The position numbers and the translations under genes are program-made. A DNA stretch of 64,000 nt from Pseudomonas sp. WJP1 (GTDB lineage: Bacteria > Pseudomonadota > Gammaproteobacteria > Pseudomonadales > Pseudomonadaceae): NCBI RefSeq assembly GCF_028471945.1, contig NZ_CP110128.1:3894501-3958500 (forward strand), written 5' to 3'. Shown here piece by piece: positions 54,444 to 63,273 of the stretch. Under the pieces are notes generated by a model. That model did no database searches. It had not been told where the DNA came from and saw nothing but the letters and a program-made list of their open reading frames with translations. Position 1 is the stretch's first letter, and each line of letters opens with the position of its first letter.

Positions 54444-55481
54444 TCATTGATCGGCGGTCTGCATCCCGGCCCGCGTCGCCCTGCCCAGCGTGCGAGAAAA
54501 AAAGCGCCCGGCTTCGAAGATCAAGTTGCGGTGAATGTCCACACGATCGACCCCCTCGGCATCGGTGCACAGGGCCGGCATGTTGACGATCTGTTCGTCA
54601 TTGCAGGGTGCCATGAAGACGAAATGCCCGGCCCCGGCGAGCAGTTTGAAGTCAGGGGCGACGGGCAGCTTGCGCGCCAGGGCAGCGGCGTTCTTGTCGG
54701 GAGCCACCAGCTTGTCGCCATCGCCGCTGTAAAGCAGTACCGGGACATGCACATCGGCCAGGGTATGACGGCCGAACTTCAGGCTCAGTGGCGCCATCAG
54801 CAGTAACGCATGGACCCGCGGATCGGCCACCGGCTGCAAATCGTCGCGGTCGACGATCAGTTCACCCTGGGTATTGCAGGCATCATGGTCGTCCGGGCGT
54901 TCCTGGCAGTAGCGGCGCAGACGATCCAGGTCCGGGGTCGCGCCGGACAATATCAACGCTGTCTCACCGCCTGCCGAATAACCGATGACCCCGACCTGCT
55001 CGGCATTGACGTAGGGTGCGAGCATGGGATCGCCTAAGGTCGCGGTGATGGCTTCGGAAATCTGGATCGGCCGTCCGTACAGGTTGCTCAAGGTGCCCAG
55101 GCGGCTGTGGTCTTTGGAGTTGTCGCCCGGATGAATCACCGCCACCACTACAAAACCCTTGCGTGCCAGCGACGTGGCCAGGTCATGCAGGGCCAGCGGC
55201 GTGCCGGTGTTGCCATGGGACAGCATCAGCATCGGAAACCGGCCCATGGCGACTTTGGTGTCTTCGCCGGCTTCGACGGTGTAACCCTCAAGCCTGCTGG
55301 AGTGTTCCTTGGCGCTCGAAGGATAAAAGGCAATGGCACGCATCGGTTGCAAATCGAGCGGATCAAGAAAACTCATCTCATGAAAACCGACGCTCCAGTG
55401 AGGATGCGGCGCAGGTGCTGCGTGCACTGGATTCAGGCTGGCGAGCAGACAGATCAGTAAACCTGCACAAAGACGCACCAT
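54444..55481 (-). CDS. Exported dienelactone hydrolase-like alpha/beta hydrolase
   Basis: A 345-residue secreted alpha/beta hydrolase. The signal peptide is about 1-21 (CAGLLICLLASLNPVHA). The nucleophile elbow is GYSAGGETAL, preceded by LSHGNTG for the oxyanion hole; a late GAGHFVF contains the likely catalytic His. It fits the predicted dienelactone hydrolase group (COG4188). Natural substrate is unknown. The ATG at 55481 (MVRLCAG) has GGTGGGG about 7 bases upstream; a GTG four codons earlier is less likely. Confidence 0.8.
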   Translation of the reverse strand: MVRLCAGLLICLLASLNPVHAAPAPHPHWSVGFHEMSFLDPLDLQPMRAIAFYPSSAKEHSSRLEGYTVEAGEDTKVAMGRFPMLMLSHGNTGTPLALHDLATSLARKGFVVVAVIHPGDNSKDHSRLGTLSNLYGRPIQISEAITATLGDPMLAPYVNAEQVGVIGYSAGGETALILSGATPDLDRLRRYCQERPDDHDACNTQGELIVDRDDLQPVADPRVHALLLMAPLSLKFGRHTLADVHVPVLLYSGDGDKLVAPDKNAAALARKLPVAPDFKLLAGAGHFVFMAPCNDEQIVNMPALCTDAEGVDRVDIHRNLIFEAGRFFSRTLGRATRAGMQTADQ

Positions 55482-55575
55482 AGGATGCCCCACCTGCTAC
55501 CGGAACGGAGACGTTAAGCCTCGACTGCATAACTCGGGCCACAATTCGCAACAACAATTGGCAACAGCCAGAAAC

Positions 55576-55623
55576 AAAAAACTCTGCATCTGCCACTTGC
55601 GTGAACAGAATACAGAGTTTTTT
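55576..55623 (-). terminator. Terminator of azoR
   Basis: AAAAAACTCTG and CAGAGTTTTTT are perfect 11-bp inverted arms flanking a 26-base loop, 39 bp past the azoR stop codon on the minus strand. A T6 run ends the hairpin in either direction. The long loop lowers confidence. Confidence 0.55.
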
Positions 55624-55662
55624 GGGGATTGCCTGCAGCGGCAGTGGGTCTTTACCCAAGCC

Positions 55663-56274
55663 TTACGCGGCGGCGAACAACTGCTCGCTGATTTGCGCCT
55701 GGGCATCGCTCATGGCTTTGCCGCGCACTTCGTCACCGTAGGCCAGGCCGTGGGCGCGGACGAACTCGATGTCGGTGATGCCGATGAAACCAAACAACAC
55801 CTTCAAGTAGTCTTCGTGGGCAACACCGGTTGCCTGGCCGGCGTGCAGGCCACCGGAAGTCGAAACGATCACGACCTTCTTGCCACCGCACAGGCCTTCA
55901 GGGCCGGCTTCGGTGTAGCGGAAGGTCTGGCCGGCAACGGCAATGCGGTCGATCCAGGCTTTCAGTTGGGTCGGGATGGTGAAGTTGTACATTGGCGCTG
56001 CAATAACCACGGCATCGGCGGCGAGGAACTCGGCCAGGGTCGACGCGCTCAGCTGAGCTTCGTGCTGTTGGGCGGCGTCGCGCAATTCAGCGGTAGTACC
56101 CGCTGCGACCAGGGTGGTCGAAGAGAAATGGCTGATAGCGTCGGCAGCCAGGTCACGGTAGGTCACCACGGCGGACGGCTCAGCGGCTTGCCAGGCTTTG
56201 ACGACTTCGCTGCTCAGCTGACGGGAAGCCGAGTTGTCACCAAGAATGCTCGAATCGATATGCAGCAGTTTCAT
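55663..56274 (-). CDS. azoR: AzoR, FMN-dependent NADH azoreductase/quinone reductase
   Basis: A 203-residue flavodoxin-like reductase. It begins [21 protein letters not shown] (FMN phosphate loop) and has [19 protein letters not shown] and [10 protein letters not shown], which are azoreductase signatures. It reduces azo dyes and quinones with two electrons, probably protecting against quinone stress. It is divergent from a LysR regulator that likely controls it, a common arrangement. Confidence 0.92.
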   Translation of the reverse strand: MKLLHIDSSILGDNSASRQLSSEVVKAWQAAEPSAVVTYRDLAADAISHFSSTTLVAAGTTAELRDAAQQHEAQLSASTLAEFLAADAVVIAAPMYNFTIPTQLKAWIDRIAVAGQTFRYTEAGPEGLCGGKKVVIVSTSGGLHAGQATGVAHEDYLKVLFGFIGITDIEFVRAHGLAYGDEVRGKAMSDAQAQISEQLFAAA

Positions 56275-56405
56275 GTGGGATCTCCAGGTGAGGATCGCCG
56301 CCAGGGCGATCTGATGGAGACAATCCTACAGACGAAACCAATAGCTGATTAGACTGCAACAATGCGATAGTTTGTCTCACTGATAGAACGATCGAGTAAG
56401 CGCCC

Positions 56406-57314
56406 ATGCAAGACCTTAACGACCTCTACTATTTCGCCAAAGTCGTCGAGGCCGGCGGCTTCGCGGCCGCCGGACGTTTGCTGGGGATTCCCAAGTCGCG
56501 ACTGTCGCGGCGCATTGCCGAACTTGAAGAGCGCCTGGGTGCACGCTTGCTGCAACGCACCACTCGCCAGCTGAAACTCACTGCTGTAGGCGAGCGCTAT
56601 CTGCGCCATTGCCAGGCGATGTTACTGGAAGCGGAAATGGCTGACGAAGCCGTGGCCAGCATGTCCAGCGAACCGCGCGGGCGCTTGCGGGTCTCTTCCC
56701 CGGTCGGCCTGGCACACGAAATGCTGCCGGGGGTGATCAGCAACTTTCTGGAGAAGTATCCTCAAGTCCAGCTGGAGGTGATGCTGGTCAATCGTCGCGT
56801 AGACCTGGTGACCGAAGGCGTGGACGTTGCGTTGCGCGTACGCGAGCCGGGTGATGAAGATCCGCTGCTGGTAACCCGCCGCCTGCGCCAGGCGCAGATG
56901 CTGATGGTCGCCAGCCCCGCCTTCCTCCAGGGGCTCGAGATCAATCACCCCGATGACCTGAAAAACCTGCCGGTGCTCGGCGCCCTTGAGCCCGATCGCC
57001 TTGTGCACATTGGCCTGGTCGATCGCCAGGGCAAAAAATACGAGCTGGCCCTTGAAGCACGGTTGGGCATCGACGACTTCATCGTGCGAAAGACTTGCAC
57101 ACTGGCCGGCCAGGGTTTTACCACGCTGCCGATGATGTATTGCGAACAGGAACTGGCAAACGGCTCACTGGTACAGTTACTGCCCGAGTGGTCGTTGCCA
57201 GGGGGCTGGCTGCAGGCGGTCTACCCTCATCGACGCGGCGTGATGCCGGCCGTGCGTGCCTGGCTCGACCATCTGATCGAAACATTCAATGCATGTGGGG
57301 ATCGCTTGATATGA
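56406..57314 (+). CDS. LysR-type regulator divergent from azoR
   Basis: A 302-residue LysR protein. The winged helix is at the N-terminus (MQDLNDLYYFAKVVEAGGFAAAGRLLGIPKSRLSRRIAELEERLGARLLQRTTRQ). The effector domain contains VSSPVGLAHEMLPGVISNFLEKYPQVQLEV, of the CrgA/YafC-like group. The 131-bp gap to azoR holds both promoters, so it most likely regulates azoR, perhaps in response to quinones. Its stop codon lies within ATGA at the start region of the following YjbR-family gene. Confidence 0.88.
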   Translation: MQDLNDLYYFAKVVEAGGFAAAGRLLGIPKSRLSRRIAELEERLGARLLQRTTRQLKLTAVGERYLRHCQAMLLEAEMADEAVASMSSEPRGRLRVSSPVGLAHEMLPGVISNFLEKYPQVQLEVMLVNRRVDLVTEGVDVALRVREPGDEDPLLVTRRLRQAQMLMVASPAFLQGLEINHPDDLKNLPVLGALEPDRLVHIGLVDRQGKKYELALEARLGIDDFIVRKTCTLAGQGFTTLPMMYCEQELANGSLVQLLPEWSLPGGWLQAVYPHRRGVMPAVRAWLDHLIETFNACGDRLI

Positions 57315-57325
57315 AGGCAGGACGC

Positions 57326-57670
57326 ATGAACGAGGCCGACGTGGCGGCTTTTTGCCTGGCATTGCCGGGAGCCCGTGAGGACTACAAATGGGGTGGTGTG
57401 CGGGTATTTTCGATTGCAGGTAACAAGATGTTCGCCTTGCAGAACCTGCGCGGCGAGTCCCTGGCGTTCAAGGTCGACAAGGACCTGTTTCTCGGCCACT
57501 GCGACCGTCCGGGTATTCACCCGGCGCCTTATCTGGCGCGGGCCCAATGGATCATCATGGCCACGCCCTACCCGCTTGGCGCCGAGGAACTACAAGGCTT
57601 GCTGCGGCGCTCCCATCAACTGGTGGTGAGCAAGTTACCCAAGCGCACCCAAGTCGGCCTGCTGCTCTAG
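57326..57670 (+). CDS. MmcQ/YjbR-family DNA-binding-like protein
   Basis: A 114-residue protein of the MmcQ/YjbR (CyaY-like fold) family. It begins MNEADVAAFCLALPGAREDYKWG and contains VFSIAGNKMFALQ and FKVDKDL, and ends with HQLVVSKLPK. Members bind DNA-like surfaces but have no settled function. I prefer the ATG at 57326 because AAGGCAGG lies just upstream and families start at this point. The ATG at 57311 overlaps the LysR stop codon and would be an alternative. It is cotranscribed with the LysR gene. Confidence 0.83.
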   Translation: MNEADVAAFCLALPGAREDYKWGGVRVFSIAGNKMFALQNLRGESLAFKVDKDLFLGHCDRPGIHPAPYLARAQWIIMATPYPLGAEELQGLLRRSHQLVVSKLPKRTQVGLLL

Positions 57671-57681
57671 TACTTGCAGGG

Positions 57682-58092
57682 TCAGACCAGTGCGAACAGC
57701 TGCGCCCCCAGGAATAACCGGTCGATCCAGAACACCTGGTGCAGCAGGACAATGATCCAGAACACCAGTTGAAAGGACACCTTGCGCGTCTTGTGCCGGA
57801 ACACTTGCTGCGCGAGCAAGGCGCCCGGCCAGCCGCCGGCGAACTCCAGCGCATGCAGGACGTTTTCCGGAGTGCGCCAGTGATCAAAGCGCGCCTTGCG
57901 CTTGTCGCTCCAGTACAGCAGGAACGCCAGCACGCTGACAATGCCGTAGGCCGCCAGGGGAATCAGCGAAACCCCTTGCAGCCACAACGACATCGAACCG
58001 AACAGCGGCAGCGCGCACAACATGGCGAACAGCAACAGTTTCAGGCGCACATTGCGGATGCTTGCCCCGTTGCGCGTGCTGACATCGTTCAT
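57682..58092 (-). CDS. DUF1294 membrane protein
   Basis: A 136-residue integral membrane protein. It has four hydrophobic stretches. The DUF1294 signature is [50 protein letters not shown]. Family function is unknown. The ATG overlaps the uppP stop codon (ATGA, 58089-58092), so it is coupled to uppP. Confidence 0.87.
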   Translation of the reverse strand: MNDVSTRNGASIRNVRLKLLLFAMLCALPLFGSMSLWLQGVSLIPLAAYGIVSVLAFLLYWSDKRKARFDHWRTPENVLHALEFAGGWPGALLAQQVFRHKTRKVSFQLVFWIIVLLHQVFWIDRLFLGAQLFALV

Positions 58093-58922
58093 GGCTTGAC
58101 TGCGGTCCAGTCAACCCAACCAAACTGCCAGGTAGCCAGGATCAGCAATCCGAACACAATGCGGTACCAGGCAAACGCCGCGTAGCTGTGGCTGGCGATG
58201 AACTTGAGCAAGCCCCTGACCGCAATCATCGCGAAAATGAACGCAGTGACGAAGCCAAGCGCAAACACCGGAAAATCCGCAGGCACAAAAAGGTCGTGGT
58301 ACTTGTAACCCGAGTACACCGCTGCACCCACCATGGTCGGCATGGCCAGGAAAAAGGAAAACTCGGTAGCGGTCTTGCGCGACAGGCCGAACAACAAGCC
58401 GCCGATGATCGTCGAACCGGAACGCGAAGTGCCCGGAATCATCGCCAGGCACTGGGCCAGGCCGACTTTCAGGGCGTCTTTCCAGGTTATGTCATCGACG
58501 CTTTCGGCATGCACTTCGTGCTGGCGCTTTTCAGCCCACAACATGACGATCCCGCCCACGACCAATGCGGTGGCCACCGTGATCGGGTTGAACAGGTAGT
58601 GGTGAATCAGGTCGGCGAAAATCACCCCGAGAACCACTGCCGGCAGGAAAGCTATCAGCAGGTTGGCGGTAAAGCGTCGGGCACTGGGCTGCGTCGGCAG
58701 GCCGACGACCACGTCGAAAATCTTGCGCCGAAACTCCCAGACCACCGCCAGGATGGCGCCAAGCTGGATAATGATGTTGAACGCCATGGCGCGCTCGCCA
58801 CCAAAATTGAGCAAGTCGGCGACAATAATCTGGTGCCCGGTACTGGAAATGGGCAAGAACTCCGTCAGCCCTTCTACAACGCCAAGAATCAAAGCCTGAA
58901 AGGCCGTCCAAAGATCCATCAA
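58089..58922 (-). CDS. uppP: UppP, undecaprenyl-diphosphatase
   Basis: A 277-residue inner-membrane phosphatase (BacA type). It recycles the undecaprenyl carrier lipid for peptidoglycan and O-antigen synthesis and gives bacitracin resistance. The signatures are [21 protein letters not shown] near the N-terminus and [35 protein letters not shown]. Eight membrane helices are predicted. It is the first gene of a two-gene unit with DUF1294. Confidence 0.94.
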   Translation of the reverse strand: MMDLWTAFQALILGVVEGLTEFLPISSTGHQIIVADLLNFGGERAMAFNIIIQLGAILAVVWEFRRKIFDVVVGLPTQPSARRFTANLLIAFLPAVVLGVIFADLIHHYLFNPITVATALVVGGIVMLWAEKRQHEVHAESVDDITWKDALKVGLAQCLAMIPGTSRSGSTIIGGLLFGLSRKTATEFSFFLAMPTMVGAAVYSGYKYHDLFVPADFPVFALGFVTAFIFAMIAVRGLLKFIASHSYAAFAWYRIVFGLLILATWQFGWVDWTAVKP

Positions 58923-59208
58923 TCCCCCAAAAGGCTATGCGTCGACGCATGCCCCGTTTATTTATTCAAAGCTGTTTACTGTAAATCAGCGTCGTTTCAT
59001 CCCGCGCGCACAAGCCTACGCAAAAAATTCGAGCGTTTCGTGAAAAATCAGTTTGTTTTCAGGTTTTTGCGTGCGGGGACGAAATCCTAGCAGACAAGTG
59101 CGCGTTTCGCTGCCGCGTTGTCGACACCGGGGAAGCGCTGCAACAAGCCTCTTCGCCGTAATCCGGTTACAATCGCCCCCCCCTCTTCGATTTCTCCAAG
59201 GAACCTGC

Positions 59209-59772
59209 ATGTCCGGGCTTGAACTGTTTGCCGCTACCCTCGGCGTCATTGCCGTCTGGTTGACGGTTAAACAGAACCCCTGGTGCTGGCCGATCGGCCT
59301 AATCATGGTGCTGATCTACAGCTGGATCTTTTTCGAGGTCAAGCTGTATTCGGACATGTTGCTGCAAGTGATCTACGCCGCATTGCAGATCTACGGCTGG
59401 TGGCAGTGGACCCGCGCAGGCCAGGCACATCACGGGCGCGAGGTCAGCCGGCTGGACGGGCAAGCGGTGGCGTTCGGGCTGGCCCTTGGCGCGCTCGGCA
59501 GCCTGTTGCTGGGCGCCGCCATGGCGCACTGGACCGATGCCGCGCAACCCTGGCTCGACGCCGCCCTCACGGCCTTCAGCCTGGTGGCGCAATGGTGGAT
59601 GGCGCAAAAGCGCCTGCAGTGCTGGCCGCTGTGGATCGTCCTGGACTGTGTCTTCGTCGGCCTGTTCCTCTATAAAGGGATGTACCTGACGGCGGCCCTG
59701 TATTTCCTGTTTTTCCTTCTGGCCATTCAAGGCTGGCGCACATGGCGCAGCGATCCGCTGCTGTGCCCATGA
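59209..59772 (+). CDS. pnuC: PnuC-type nicotinamide riboside transporter
   Basis: A 187-residue PnuC protein with about six to seven membrane helices. The signature region is VKQNPWCWPIGLIMVLIYSWIFFEVKLYSDMLLQVIYAALQIYGWWQW, with the aromatic core that binds nicotinamide riboside. Import depends on trapping by cytosolic phosphorylation, supplied by the next gene. The ATG at 59209 has AAGGA 7 bases upstream. It overlaps the kinase gene by ATGA. A TACAAT box just upstream (59168-59173) leaves too short a leader for a riboswitch. Confidence 0.9.
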   Translation: MSGLELFAATLGVIAVWLTVKQNPWCWPIGLIMVLIYSWIFFEVKLYSDMLLQVIYAALQIYGWWQWTRAGQAHHGREVSRLDGQAVAFGLALGALGSLLLGAAMAHWTDAAQPWLDAALTAFSLVAQWWMAQKRLQCWPLWIVLDCVFVGLFLYKGMYLTAALYFLFFLLAIQGWRTWRSDPLLCP

Positions 59773-60293
59773 AGGTACTGGTGCTGGCAGGACCGGAATC
59801 GAGCGGCAAAAGCTGGCTCGCGAACGAGATTCACGCCAACTTCGGCGGCATATTGGTCGGCGAGTACGTTCGGTATTTCATCGATAATGAAGCCCGGCTA
59901 ACCTGCTACGAAGACATCACGCCCATAGCACTTGGCCAGCTGACTTGGGAAGATGAGGCACGTGCGAAACAGCCGTCCCTGTTGATTCTCGATACACACC
60001 TGTTGAGCAACATCCTATGGAGTCGCACGTTGTTTGGCGATTGCCCAACGTGGATTGAACAGGCATTGCAGGAGCGCCATTACGACCTGCACCTGCTGCT
60101 AAGTCCTGAGACAGTGACCTGGCATGACGACGGTCAGCGTTGCCAACCGCAACTGGCAGAACGCCAGGCGTTTTTCCAGGCCAGCCGCCAGTGGCTAGAG
60201 CTGCACCGCCAGCCTTTTCAGGTACTGCAAGGTGACTGGCAACAACGCAAGGACGCGGCATTCGACGCTGTCGCGCGCTTGCTCACGGCTTGA
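59769..60293 (+). CDS. NadR-like ribosylnicotinamide kinase
   Basis: A 174-residue P-loop kinase related to the C-terminal domain of NadR. Walker A is GPESSGKSWLA, followed by VGEYVRYFID and a Walker B-like LLILDTHLLS. It lacks the NMN adenylyltransferase and DNA-binding domains of E. coli NadR. It probably phosphorylates imported nicotinamide riboside to NMN. The start at 59769 is coupled to pnuC through ATGA. Confidence 0.87.
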   Translation: MKVLVLAGPESSGKSWLANEIHANFGGILVGEYVRYFIDNEARLTCYEDITPIALGQLTWEDEARAKQPSLLILDTHLLSNILWSRTLFGDCPTWIEQALQERHYDLHLLLSPETVTWHDDGQRCQPQLAERQAFFQASRQWLELHRQPFQVLQGDWQQRKDAAFDAVARLLTA

Positions 60294-60625
60294 CAGGGCG
60301 GCTACACCCTGCCGAAAACGTCCATTTCTGAAACACCCTCCCCTGCGCAAACCCTCGAGTTAGAGCGGTTTGAGCATTTTCGCCAGAAAATGTTAAGCCA
60401 CTGATACAAATTGCCTTTAACGACCTTAGCGAGCAATGCCGCCAGCATGGACGGCGCTTTTGCCTGGCGTTGTCTCAATGGCGTTACAAAGTGTTTTTCA
60501 TCACCTCAACAGTTAAAGCCAAGCCACTGTTATTAAAAGCAAAACCAAAAACGGCACACCTTCTGCTCTCTTCCCCTGCAACGCTGATAAGGGCCAGCGT
60601 TCCACTTACAGAAGGAATTGCCGTC
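60294..60625. other. Leader region of the Fap-like operon
   Basis: 332 bp between the kinase gene and the first Fap-like gene. It turns AT-rich toward its right end (60480-60560) and must hold the operon promoter. I found no clear sigma-54 or sigma-70 boxes and no gene with a ribosome binding site. Confidence 0.5.
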
Positions 60626-61063
60626 GTGGGGAAATTTGATAACCGTCTCTATAGTCTCCTGCTGGTCGGATGTGCACTTAGCTCAACGGTCTGCCTGCCT
60701 GTACAAGCTGACAACGGCATCATTGTCATCAAGCGTGATGTCCAGGTGCGCAACGCAACCGTTCCAGCGCTCGTCCCCGATCCCAACCCCACGACCGTCA
60801 ACGCCAATCCGTCCAAACAGGTCCTCGCTCAAACCAACGAGTTGAGCGACGGTGACTTTGCCGGCGTCGCCAGTGGTGCAGGCATCTCCCGCCTGGTGAC
60901 GCAAAACACCAACAACCTGGGCGGCAATATCAGCAACCAGACCCAGCTTTCCAACCTCCCCGCCGGGCGGTCGGGCAATTCCGGCAGCGGCATTGCCAAC
61001 ATGGTCAATTCAAACGTCCAGCAGGGCCTGGGTGCCCTGAGAATCTTGACGGGAGACCGTTAA
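60626..61063 (+). CDS. Small exported protein, first gene of Fap-like operon (FapA position)
   Basis: A 145-residue protein starting with GTG at 60626, with AAGGA 8 bases upstream. A signal peptide (about 1-26, LLLVGCALSSTVCLPVQA) is followed by ADNGIIVIKRDVQVRNATVP. The C-terminal half is Asn/Gln/Ser/Gly-rich (LVTQNTNNLGGNISNQTQLSNL; IANMVNSNVQQGLGALRILTGD), a weak form of the repeats in the next two proteins. Size and place match FapA, thought to be a chaperone-like partner, but sequence recognition is weak. Its stop codon is 1 base ahead of the next start, so the two are tightly coupled. Confidence 0.75.
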   Translation: MGKFDNRLYSLLLVGCALSSTVCLPVQADNGIIVIKRDVQVRNATVPALVPDPNPTTVNANPSKQVLAQTNELSDGDFAGVASGAGISRLVTQNTNNLGGNISNQTQLSNLPAGRSGNSGSGIANMVNSNVQQGLGALRILTGDR

Positions 61064-61064
61064 G

Positions 61065-61643
61065 ATGAATCGTACGCTGCTGCTGATTGCCATGTTTTGC
61101 AGTGCATCGACCTTCGCCCAATCCCCCGTCCCCGTCATCAATAACGCCGAAATTGACGGTTCGGGCGCGCAGTACCAGGGCAACTTCGCGGTCAACCAGG
61201 CCGCCGGCGACCTGCAGCAACAGGCTAATGCCCGGGCTATCGCCGCGGGTCACAACGCCAGCGCGACCACTGAGATTCGCCAACGGTTGCGCACCATTGT
61301 CGACCCCAATATGGATGCTCGATCCAGCATTCAAGGCGACTCCTTCAGCCATGGCAATGGCGCGTTGGGCGTCAACCAGAGCGCGGGTGCCAGCAACCAG
61401 CAAGCCAATGCGCTGCGGATCAGCACCAGTGCCCAGCCGCAAAGTATCGATGACAGCGTCCTCATGCAACAGAACGTGACGCTGCTCTACAACTCCGATC
61501 CAACTGACTCTGCACCAGGCTATCGCCAGGTCACTACCAGTGACCAGGCTTTCACCGGTAGCCGTGGGCTCATTCAGTTGAATCAGAGCGCCGGGGTGGG
61601 AAACCGCATGGCCAACACCCTCAGCGTACGGGTCGTGGACTGA
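61065..61643 (+). CDS. Fap-like repeat protein, minor (FapB position)
   Basis: A 192-residue exported protein. The signal peptide is about 1-18 (LLLIAMFCSASTFA). The mature part has three imperfect repeats ending in FAVNQAAGDLQQQANARAIA, LGVNQSAGASNQQANALRI and IQLNQSAGVGNRMANTLSV. This V-N-x-x-A-G-x-x-N-x-Q-A-N pattern resembles the GVNxAA repeats reported for Fap amyloid subunits. Length is near that of FapB (about 190). No Cys remains in the mature protein, whereas Fap subunits are reported to carry a C-terminal CxC. It probably acts as nucleator or minor fibre subunit; this is inferred. Confidence 0.75.
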   Translation: MNRTLLLIAMFCSASTFAQSPVPVINNAEIDGSGAQYQGNFAVNQAAGDLQQQANARAIAAGHNASATTEIRQRLRTIVDPNMDARSSIQGDSFSHGNGALGVNQSAGASNQQANALRISTSAQPQSIDDSVLMQQNVTLLYNSDPTDSAPGYRQVTTSDQAFTGSRGLIQLNQSAGVGNRMANTLSVRVVD

Positions 61644-61654
61644 CCCAAACAGGT

Positions 61655-61663
61655 AATAACAAC
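61655..61663 (+). promoter_or_regulatory. A-rich AAN motif before the large repeat gene
   Basis: AATAACAAC (three AAN triplets) lies 31 bases upstream of the start of the 505-residue protein. It resembles the Hfq/Crc motifs of the mtl genes, but it is short and may be chance. Confidence 0.3.
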
Positions 61664-61694
61664 ACTTAACCTAAAATAAGTACGGAGAATCACC

Positions 61695-63212
61695 ATGAAA
61701 CCTTCGATGGCATTAAAGCCTCTGGTTTTCGCAATTGCTGCGGTCATGGCTGTTGCTGTACAAGCTGGGCAAAACGATCGGCGTGGTAACCATCATCACA
61801 ACGGCGGCCACCACAACCCTCCTGCAAAAATGGTCCCTATCAGTGCGACTGCCAATGCTTACGACAGACAGAGCAGCACCAACAACCGCATTTATAATGA
61901 AGGGGTAGAAAACTCGGCCGAGATGAGCAGTTCGGCCCAAGGCGCGAGCGGCAACGTCGGCGTCAACGTGGCGGCAGGTAACGGCAACCAGCAAGACAAC
62001 GCCGCCGCCATCGCCAACGCAGCCTCCGACAACGCCGCGATTGATAACAGCTTCGTGTTCGGCATGGCCACTGCCACCGCTGACGTGAGGCAAACCAGCA
62101 ACCGTAACCGCGTCGACAACTTCGGCGTAACCAACACTGCCACGATGAGTGGATCCGCCGACGGCAGCAGCGGTAACGTGGGTGTCAACATTGCTGGCGG
62201 CGATCTGAACCAACAGAAAAACACCATGGCAATTGCCAATACCAATGCTCCACTCGGTAGCGCAAGAGCCACCGCCTCCGCCAACCAAGACGGTCCTGGC
62301 CTGATCGTGAATAACACCGCTGACCGGACCTATCGCGTAGATACCATTACGGTTACCAAAACCGCTAGCGGTAGTGCCTCTCGCGAGAAGTCCTTCGAAG
62401 CCAGCGGCAGTCAAAGCAATTCGTCGAGCTGGGCCGCTGCCGGTTCCAAAAACTCTAGCTCCAGCGGTTCCTTCAGCCTGGATGCAAGCGGTTCCAAAAG
62501 CAGCAATGCAAGCGGATCCAACAGCAGCAGCGCAAGCGGTTCCTTCAGCCTGGATGCAAGCGGTTCCAACAGCAGCGCTGCAAGTGGTTCCAACAGCAGC
62601 AGTGCAAGCGGCTCATCGAGTGCTTCTCTGAATGCTTCACTGGACGCGACCCTGGACGCTGCGGCGGCGGCTTCCCACTCCACTACCGTCAACAACGGTT
62701 GGGGCGATCGCACCCGCAGCAGAGAGTCCGAGGCATCGCTTAGCGCTTCGCTTAGCGCAACGCTCGACGTGTCGGTAGACAAATCGTTCGACAAATCTCG
62801 CGAATCCTCGTTCGACAGGTCTCGCGAATCCTCGTTCGACAAGTCTCTCGATGTCTCGTACGACAAATCCCGTGAATCCTCGTACGACAAATCGCGCGAT
62901 TCCTCGTTCGAAAAATCGTTCGACACTTCGTTCGAGAAAGCCAACGCGTCGTCGTTCGATAAATCGGGCAGCAAGTCGTCCGAATCCGAGTACGCAAAAG
63001 CGAAAAGCTGGAGCGAAAGCAGCTCGTATGATTTGAGTAACACCTACTCTTATCAAGTGCTGACTCCAACCGGCTGGGCCAACCCTGTGACCAACACTGC
63101 AACCCTGAGCGGTTCGGTGAACGGCGGCAGCGGCAACCTGGGTGTCAACGTGGCTGCTGGTGTGGGCAACCAACAAAGCAACTCGTTGGCCATCTCCAAC
63201 CAATCGTTCTAA
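61695..63212 (+). CDS. Fap-like major repeat protein with Ser-rich linker (FapC position)
   Basis: A 505-residue exported protein; GGAGA lies 6 bases before the ATG. The signal peptide is about 1-24 (VFAIAAVMAVAVQA). Two repeats (71-108 and 145-182) and a third at 465-505 share the pattern SGNVGVNVAAGNGNQQ followed by xNxxAIAN. Between repeats two and three lie low-complexity arrays: GSNSSSASGSFSLDAS units (about 235-310) and SFDKSRESS / SYDKSRESS units (about 359-430). There is no Cys. FapC also has three repeats separated by linkers of variable length. It is likely the main fibre subunit or a surface adhesin; amyloid nature is inferred. A terminator directly follows. Confidence 0.8.
   Translation: MKPSMALKPLVFAIAAVMAVAVQAGQNDRRGNHHHNGGHHNPPAKMVPISATANAYDRQSSTNNRIYNEGVENSAEMSSSAQGASGNVGVNVAAGNGNQQDNAAAIANAASDNAAIDNSFVFGMATATADVRQTSNRNRVDNFGVTNTATMSGSADGSSGNVGVNIAGGDLNQQKNTMAIANTNAPLGSARATASANQDGPGLIVNNTADRTYRVDTITVTKTASGSASREKSFEASGSQSNSSSWAAAGSKNSSSSGSFSLDASGSKSSNASGSNSSSASGSFSLDASGSNSSAASGSNSSSASGSSSASLNASLDATLDAAAAASHSTTVNNGWGDRTRSRESEASLSASLSATLDVSVDKSFDKSRESSFDRSRESSFDKSLDVSYDKSRESSYDKSRDSSFEKSFDTSFEKANASSFDKSGSKSSESEYAKAKSWSESSSYDLSNTYSYQVLTPTGWANPVTNTATLSGSVNGGSGNLGVNVAAGVGNQQSNSLAISNQSF
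62460..62635 (+). repeat. In-frame Ser/Gly tandem repeat array
   Basis: Imperfect DNA repeats encode units such as GSFSLDASGS and SNSSSASGS several times over. Copies such as AGCGGTTCCTTCAGCCTGGA recur exactly, suggesting recent duplication or contraction. Confidence 0.8.
62768..62975 (+). repeat. In-frame SFDKSRES tandem repeat array
   Basis: Repeats of TCGTTCGACAAATC-like sequence encode S-F/Y-D-K-S-R-E-S units with alternating Lys and Asp/Glu. They form a charged low-complexity linker within the major repeat protein. Confidence 0.8.
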
Positions 63213-63225
63213 TGCTGTCTGCAGA

Positions 63226-63248
63226 GGCCCCCGTCCGGGGGCCTTTTT
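63226..63248 (+). terminator. Intrinsic terminator inside the Fap-like operon
   Basis: GGCCCCCG / CGGGGGCC around a TC loop, followed by five T, lies 14 bp after the stop codon of the major repeat protein and 26 bp before the C39 peptidase start. It would lower expression of the peptidase and later genes relative to the structural subunits. Confidence 0.85.
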
Positions 63249-63273
63249 AAACCTAACCAGAAGGCGTCCCACC

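Noticed and set aside
58923..59208. NAD- or thiamine-type riboswitch upstream of pnuC
   Set aside because: No THI-box or NAD-riboswitch core was seen, and the likely -10 box leaves a leader of about 30 bases.
62460..62975. Possible CRISPR-like repeats
   Set aside because: The repeat units are in frame within one long coding region, vary in length, and have no unique spacers.
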